Positions 57,830-64,000 of a stretch of DNA of 64,000 nt are shown piece by piece. Source of the stretch: Buxus sempervirens. Taxonomy: Eukaryota; Streptophyta; Magnoliopsida; Buxales; Buxaceae. The stretch covers positions 317,501-381,500 of the forward strand of contig OX387195.1 of assembly GCA_947561395.2 (NCBI GenBank). Reading direction: 5' to 3'. The notes below the pieces were generated by a model. That model saw nothing but the letters and a program-made list of their open reading frames with translations. It had not been told where the DNA came from and ran no database searches. Positions within the stretch are counted from its first letter, which is position 1. Each line of letters begins with the position of its first letter. Made by a program: the position numbers and the translations under genes.

Positions 57830-59289
57830 AGAGAAATAAGATTTGACTTAATCAATGTGAAACATGGCAAATAATTTCTGAGAGATGTGAGAGGAAGAAA
57901 ACTTGTAGATAATTTGCTTTATTTAACCAATCAGCCTACCTAGCCTTGTGGCTTCAAACAGGCATAACATTTCCACGTATAAAGCTTTCCGCCCTCCTGT
58001 GATAAGAGTGAACTGTTTTTAGGGGGGGGAGGGAGGGGGAGGGGAGAGAGAGAGGCTATCTCTTATTAATCTATGTAATGCTGAACAGAAAACATAGTGG
58101 TTGTAGTAAGCATTAAGGAGCAGCAACTTTAGCTTCTCAGATGGTAAGAATAGGAACAATAGCCAATCAAAGAAACATCAAATTCTGTTCCCAAAAACAC
58201 AATCACAATAGTGGAAATACCTGATTTCACAACAATAAAATCGGGGATGATTGGCTATTGGAATTAGATGCTGCTGCATCCTGCTCCCCAGTAATAAACC
58301 CTTAATAAAGGAAAGCTGATTGGTATTATGAGAATTATGAGAATGAAACCAAATCATCGAATTTAATATGAGAATGAAATGGTTGAATCGAGAAACATCA
58401 GATGATGATTGTCTTGGAAAACCCTAAAACATTGAAATAATTCTAATTGCTACAGATCTTACCGAAAAAATGAGCGAGACCTAAGAGCCCCTCTGAATTG
58501 CTAAGAGAACGAACACTCACATACATGGAAGTAGTGACCTGGACCAAATGTACAGATAAAATAACTCAGATTCCATGATCACAAAACAAATTGAGAAAAA
58601 CATCATACATTGAATAGAAGAGTTTTACAAAGGACTATCCTCCTGTACTCTCTCTTATTCATGCGAGGCTGTATCTCTTCCTCTGTCTTGCTCACAACCA
58701 TATTCCTGTGTTAGAGCAGATCTAGTCCTATTCAATTACCTGTGGCATCAATTAGAAAAACTCGTAGAAGTCTATTATCAACAAAGGAAATAGAATTACA
58801 TTCTACAGCAATATATCGGCTGTCGGATCTCAGTACCAAGCTACAATCGAATTCCTAGATCAGAAATTCAAAATCTCATTCTGCAAGTCCAAATCAAAAT
58901 TCTTACATTAAAATGAAAACTTGTAAGACAGAAAATCAAATTAAATTCACAACCAAACAAACATAAATATTAATGAAGTGATTCAAAATAGAGGCAATAG
59001 ATCTCGAACTGAGAGTCTGAATTCATGCATTAATCTGGAATACCTAGATGTTCGCTGGAGAGCAGATTGGATGCAGAAAATGCATAAGAGAGAGGCAGAT
59101 TAACAGAAAATGAGAGAGAGAGAGAGAGGTGGGAGATAGAAGAGAAACTGTGAGATGGAGATTGAGAGAGATGGAGAGATGAAGATCTTTGTGTAGACAA
59201 AGAGGTTGGAGATGAAGAGAGAGCGACATAAATGGAAATGAAGAGAGACCGAGAGTTGTAGAAATAAAAGAGGAGTTTCAGTGGTGCTC
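57830..59289. other. Intergenic sequence with purine-rich tracts
   Basis: No gene. G/A-rich run at about 58021-58055 and a GAGA-rich stretch at 59085-59250 that gives false Leu/Ser-rich frames on the minus strand. Part may be the interior of the CACTA element that ends at 59352. Confidence 0.35.
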
Positions 59290-59352
59290 AACAAAAGACC
59301 GCTGCTATAAATCTCATGACGCCCGCCACAAAATCCTACAATTTCTGTAGTG
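59290..59352 (-). mobile_element. CACTA (En/Spm) terminus
   Basis: Read on the minus strand it starts CACTACAGAAATTGTAGG and continues with TTGTGGCGGGCGTC and TAGCAGCGGTC, as expected of CACTA terminal and subterminal repeats. The partner end was not found, so this is a single terminus or a truncated copy. Confidence 0.5.
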
Positions 59353-59359
59353 TACGTTG

Positions 59360-60190
59360 GGACCGCTCATTGAGCACCTCAAGAAGGTACGCTTGGAGTC
59401 TTCAGTGGCTGACTTATATAAATGGAAGATAGATCCTTAAGGTAATTTTACATCTAGATCATTGTATGGACGTCTTCTCCTTGGCCAACAATGCTCTCCC
59501 CCCTCTTTCCCCACAGAATTCTTGTGGAAAGCTCCAGTCCCGTTAAAGGTTAGAGCATTCATGTGGACTACCCTGCTATGCCAAATCAACGCTTCCGATC
59601 TACTTCAACGCAGACAGAAGAACCTAGTGAGATCCCCTTCGGTGTGTGTCATGTATTTTCAGGGTGAAGAAACCGTTGACCATTTATTTCTCCACTATAA
59701 TTTTGCCACAAAAATCTGGCGCCATTTCTTGCAGCAGACAGAGGTTTCATGGGTAATGCTAGAAAAGATTGATCAACTGTCATTTCAATGGAGATTTTCA
59801 GCATTGGGAAGAAAAGGAAGGCAACTGTATTGGGCAGTTTTTTTCACTGTTGTGTGGATCATTTGGAAGGTACGGAATAAGTGTATTTTCGAGAACCGAC
59901 AACCAAGTATCCAAGGTGCTTTAGAGGATGTAACTTCGTCAATTTGTATGTCGATGAGATTTCACAAGTAGTTTAGGGGGATTGCTATAAAGGAGTTAAG
60001 GAGAAGTTGGGGAACAATAGCGAAGGATGGGGGCTAATGGGAGTCTTTTTTATTGGGACTATTTTGTGTCTTTTTATGGGGGCTGTTTTTATCTCTTGCC
60101 CATTTCTCATGGGCAACCAGAATTTCCCCTTCTTGTTGCATGTTTTGTTAAGTTCAGTAAAAGTCTATTATTCTTTAAAAAAAAAAAAAG
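59360..60190 (+). mobile_element. 5'-truncated L1-type LINE with poly(A)
   Basis: Codes the zf-RVT region: SVADLYKWKIDP before a stop, then 59462-59971 open: FLWKAPVPLKVRAFMWTTLL, LLQRRQKNL, SVCVMYFQGEETVDHLFLHY, FTVVWIIWKVRNKCIFENR. The 3' part ends in an A-run at about 60178-60189. The open frame lacks the RT core. 5' truncation is typical of LINE insertion. Confidence 0.78.
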
Positions 60191-60305
60191 AGTTTCATGA
60201 ATCTCGTACGTGATGTGTTGGCATATAGTTGATGAAGCTTTTTCCATGCATCTCAAGTTGTCTCGGTGTTAGCAATCAGAGAGACGAAAAATTGGAATTA
60301 AGCAA

Positions 60306-60600
60306 TAACTCTGATACCAAAGCGTGTGAGCTGCAATTTGAGTAGTTATGGAGATTGAAATTTTTGGAGGTTGAGTAAAAGTGCCATCAAGAGCTGTATC
60401 TTTATCAGTTTTGAAGTTCGTGTTCACACCATGTAGGAGGTTATATATGGAAGTATACATATGGGGTATTTTGGGCATGTGGTTGGTGTTTAATTATTCG
60501 AATTTCATTTGGAAGTTACTAAGGTGTACACATGTTATTTATCAATAAAAAATTGAGTAAATAGAGAAATTAATGGGGGCGTTCATGTACGTCAGATGTC
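60306..60600 (-). mobile_element. Possible LTR with primer-binding site, minus orientation
   Basis: Minus-strand TTTGGTATCAGAGTTATTGC (60303-60322) looks like an initiator tRNA-Met primer site. The adjoining sequence begins TGTGAGCTGC at 60326, as an LTR would. The other LTR end and any partner were not found. Confidence 0.35.
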
Positions 60601-61122
60601 AGACCCGAATCACCCCTCTTGACATTGGTATAGATTAAACTGTTTTTTGTTTTTTTTAGGGTAACGAAGGAACTAAGACTTTTATTTAGAAATAAAACGA
60701 GTAGATGTACATCCTCTGAGATCATCAAACAACACATTATACATAAAGGGTGGGGGGTTTATATATCCAAAAACATGGGTAATAGTCAATTGCAAAGTTG
60801 GCTAGCAAATCAGCCAGCTTGTTACCCTCTCTGTATGTGTGCCGCACAAGGACTTGATGAAATGAAGAGATAAGACATTTCGCATGATCCAGTATTGGCT
60901 TAATTCTCCAGGGATGAGAACATTTATCATTGCATAAAAAGTTCACCATCACTGCCGAGTCTCCTTCAAGAATGATGTTTGGATGTTTGGGGTCTTTAAA
61001 GCAGTGGCCAATTTCAGAGCTTTTTTTTTGGTAGGCAAAACTCAGCAATGACTTTCATTTCCTCTTAAATCTTCTAACATGCGAATCACCGAGAAAATCA
61101 GAAAAAAGAAGAGCATTCAGGA

Positions 61123-61125
<3 letters not shown>

Positions 61126-61161
<36 letters not shown>
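61126..61161. repeat. Run of 36 G
   Basis: An unbroken homopolymer of 36 G followed by GTGGCGGGCGGCGGGCGGCG. Polyglycine or polyproline frames here are artefacts. The length may be inexact in the assembly. Confidence 0.9.
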
Positions 61162-61162
<1 letters not shown>

Positions 61163-61220
61163 GGCGGGCGGCGGGCGGCGATGCCGCGACAATGCTTTTG
61201 GAGTCACTTTCAGCTTCGAC

Positions 61221-61298
61221 TTGTTTTATATTCAGAGCCAAGGCAAGCTTTAATCCTTCTTGTTTTATATTCAGAGCCAAGGCAAGCTTTAATCCTTC
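61221..61298. repeat. Exact 39-bp tandem duplication within an RNase H fragment
   Basis: 61221-61259 and 61260-61298 are identical. On the minus strand this repeats 13 codons (EGLKLALALNIKQ) in frame. Confidence 0.92.
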
Positions 61299-61439
61299 TA
61301 ATAGACCAAAAGCTTCCGCTACTATTGCTGAAGTTGTGCCCAGGGATAGAGCCGTTGCAGCTACAAGAGCTGCTAGTGCTTGTTAGTACAAGTCTTAAGT
61401 ATAATTGAATGGTCCTATTCAAAGAGCCTTTAAGTCGAA

Positions 61440-64000
61440 AACATGAAGATGGCAGACTTATTGTCAGAAAGAATCTTTGGAACTTTATTAACTGGGACAT
61501 GTAAATAACGAAGTAGCTGAGCCAACCATCTGACTTCCGCAGTAGCAACAGCTAGAGCTCTATATTTCGACCTCTGCATTGGAACGAGAAACTGTGGTTT
61601 GCTTCTTTGAACACCAAGATACTAAATGATCACCCTAAAATATACAGCAACCAGTGGTTGAGCAGCGTGTATCCAGACGACCAGCCGAATCTGCATCCGA
61701 AAAGGCACGAATCCGAGTAGAATATGTACAAGATAGATGAAGGCCGAAATGAAAAGAGCCTTTAACATAGCATAAGATACACTTTAAAGCACGATAATAA
61801 TGAACTATTGGGGCATGCAAAAACTGGCATATGGAGTCAACACTATATGATAAATCCGAACGAGTGATGGTGAGATATTGCAAAGCACCAGCTAAAGACC
61901 GAAAGCGGCTGGGATCAGCAAATAATTCACCAGAGTTCTCCAAGTGATGACCAACAACAGACGGTATTGATATAGGCTTGGAGCTGACCATCTCAGCACG
62001 CCCTAATAGATCAAGAGCATACATGGCTTGACTTAAAATAATACCGGTATCATGACGGATAACCTCAATGCCAAGAAAATAGTGTAGATCACCTAAATCC
62101 TTCATAGAAAATTCAGAAGCCAATTTGGAGATAAGAACACGAATGAGATGAGGATTATTACCAGTGATCACCATGTCATCAACGTAGAGCAATAAATAGA
62201 CAGTTCCACAAGAGCGATGGCAAACAAAAAGCGAGGAATCAGCCAAACTCGCAGTGAAACCCATCTGCAATAGAAAACCGTTGAAGCGGTGGAACCAAGC
62301 CCGAGGGGCTTCATTAAATCCATAAAGAGCTCGTTGTAGTCGACAGACATGATTAGGATACTCAGGATCAATATACCCTGGAGGTTGTTCCATATAGACC
62401 TCAAAAAGAAACCCGTGAAGAAAGGCGTTCTTCACATCTAGCTAATGAAGAGACCAATTTGACATAGCAGCAATAGACAGGATGGTCCTGATGGTGGCAG
62501 GGCGAACAACAGGACTAAAGGTATACTCAAAGTCTAGGCCCTGTACTAGTGAAAACCCACGAGCAACAAGACGTACCTCATGTCGCTCAATGGAACCATC
62601 CGACCGCAATTTGGTCTTAAAAATCCATTGGCAATCAACAACATTGTGAGACGGAGAACGAGGGACTAATATCCGTGTTTGATTGGTCTTGAGTGCCACG
62701 ATCTCCTCATCCATGGCGGCCAACCATTCTGGTTGTTTAGCTGCAGATTTGAACCCCTTGGGTTCCTTAATAGTAGTTAAAGCCTGAAACAAAGGAGTAG
62801 ACGGCATCATAGGCATAGCATGATAAGTACGAGGTTTGAAAATACCTGCTCGTCCTCTACTAACCATCGGATGTGTGGATTGGACGGACGAAACAGAGGG
62901 CACAGGGAAAGTGGATGAGACAGTAGTTGTGGGGGATTCGTGTATGGGTTCAGCTGCTGCAGGGGGATCTGAAGCTTGTTGTGGGAATAGGAACCTCGAC
63001 TTCACAAGAGGAGCGTTACAATGATGGGGAAGAGGTGGGGAGCTTCGGATCTGCAGCACTGGAAAGAGGAGGACTACCAATAGACATGTCAGTAAACCAA
63101 GCATCAATGGAAGGAGAATCCATGAGAGTTGAGACAGATTTCTTAAAAGGAAAAATAGTTTCATAAGATTTGACAAGCCGAGAGATATAAACACGCTTTA
63201 AACTAAATCATAACATCGGTATCCTTTGTGCAGTAAACTATAACCAAGAAAAACACAAGGTTGTGAACGAGGAGCAAGCTTATGCTCAGAATAGTCATAT
63301 AGATAAGGAAAACATAAGCAACCAAAAGTACGTAACATATCATAAGATGGAGACTTACCCATAAGTTTTATCAAATGGAGATCTGTCGCCAAGAGATGGT
63401 GATGGGAGCCGGTTGCTGAGATAGCAGGCTGTGGTGAATGCTTCAACCCAAAACTCAACAAGGACACTAGCATGAAACAAAAGAGTAAGACTAGTTTCGG
63501 TAACATGGCGATGTTTACGTTGGGCCACACCATTTTGATTGGGAGTATATGAACATGAGATGCGTTGAAGAATACCACATTTAGGCGCCAAATGAGCCTT
63601 AAAAAGATTGTTAGTAAATTTGGTCTCCCCATAACACTGAAAAGACTTGATCTTTGAATCAAATTGAGTCTCAACCATAGCCTGGAAGTGAAGGAAGATG
63701 TTATGAAATTCAGATTTTAAACGTAGAGGATAAAACCAACTATAACGAGTATGGTCATCCACAAACACGACATAATAACGAAACCTTGAGGGAGATGTGA
63801 CTGCGGAGGGTCCTCATAAATCACAATGAATACACTCTAAAGGAAAACTGCAACCATTTTCAGAATTCAAAAATGTGAACGATGTGATTTTCCCAAGTTA
63901 CAACCAGTACACGGAAGAATCAACATCCTTTAACTGATTAGAAAAACAAACACAACCACTTTTATTCATTGTCTGCAAAAGACGAAAATTTGAGTGACCT
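61440..64000 (-). mobile_element. Degraded Ty1/copia retrotransposon, integrase to RNase H, truncated
   Basis: Minus strand, entering from beyond the window. Zinc-binding start of integrase near 63880-63990, integrase core 63355-63768 (VDDHTRYSWFYPLRLKSE, TPNQNGVAQRKHRHV), then GYSLLHKGYRCYDL. RT 61850-62750 has WIFKTKLRSDGSIERHEVRL, DVKNAFLHGFLFEVYMEQPP and the catalytic LLLYVDDMVITG. RNase H runs to an SDNKSA motif near 61445, where it stops abruptly. Lesions: stops near 63810 and at 62444-62446 (before LDVKNAF), frameshifts near 63360, 63195 and 63010, and one in RNase H near 61567. The 266-codon RT frame keeps YVDD, but the element is dead. Confidence 0.9.

Larger units (their letters stand above)
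60737..61430 (-). mobile_element. Two fragments of LINE-type RNase H domain
   Basis: Minus strand. 61165-61430 codes SLGTTSAIVAEAFGLLEGLK, LALALNIKQ (duplicated) and VEAESDSKSIVA. 60737-61048 codes PNIILEGDSAVMVNFL, then HQVLVRHTYREGNKLADLLA. Both contain the xxEGDS/ESDS strand of RVT_3 RNase H, so they are two different copies or overlapping pieces, separated by a G-run. Neither is a host gene. Confidence 0.55.

Noticed and set aside
61098..61280. Polyproline/polyglycine protein
   Set aside because: Artefact of the 36-G run.

Overview
This window is nuclear DNA of a flowering plant with a transposon-rich genome, probably a non-grass species. It is AT-rich and its one clear host gene has many GT-AG introns. 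Most of the rest is plant repeat families: Ty3/gypsy and Ty1/copia LTR elements, L1- and RTE-type LINEs, a SINE, hAT, PIF/Harbinger-like, Mutator-like and CACTA elements. The species cannot be fixed from sequence alone.

The one apparently intact host gene is a plus-strand SET-domain histone methyltransferase of the plant ASHH3/ASHH4 (SDG7/SDG24) type. I assembled it by hand from 12 coding exons between 13718 and 54565. The exons give a 371-residue protein with AWS, SET and post-SET modules, and every intron has GT-AG ends and a consistent phase. The gene spans about 41 kb because intron 8 (19881-44276, 24.4 kb) and intron 10 (44568-54342, 9.8 kb) are filled with transposons.

Layout. (1) 1-12600 is a nest of repeats upstream of the gene. 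A solo LTR (2396-12370) sits in a minisatellite. It holds two further solo LTRs (3953-8860 and 9633-12135). The first of these holds a PIF/Harbinger-like element (5244-8173) carrying an ethylene-receptor GAF-domain fragment, and that element holds a hAT element (5547-7087). Most layers show target-site duplications (TSDs). (2) 12600-13717 is the probable promoter and 5' UTR. (3) 13718-19880 is the compact 5' half of the gene, coding for AWS-SET-post-SET, with one LINE relic in intron 4. (4) Intron 8 holds a long-TIR element with two LINE insertions (27144-31074), a gypsy element broken by a 200-N gap, RTE and SINE relics, a SIRE-like LTR, a TIR element carrying the end of a leucine aminopeptidase gene (38594-39748), and a TRIM-like LTR element (42763-43827). 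(5) Two small exons at 44277-44567 are followed by intron 10, which holds a dead copia element split by a solo LTR and an RTE fragment. (6) The last two exons lie at 54343-54565. (7) 54.6-64 kb is intergenic repeats: a Harbinger-like element, a CACTA end, LINE pieces and a truncated minus-strand copia element.

The most interesting material is the pair of TIR elements that carry host gene pieces, and the very long gene whose splice structure still appears intact. Family assignments rest on recognised motifs; no database search was run.
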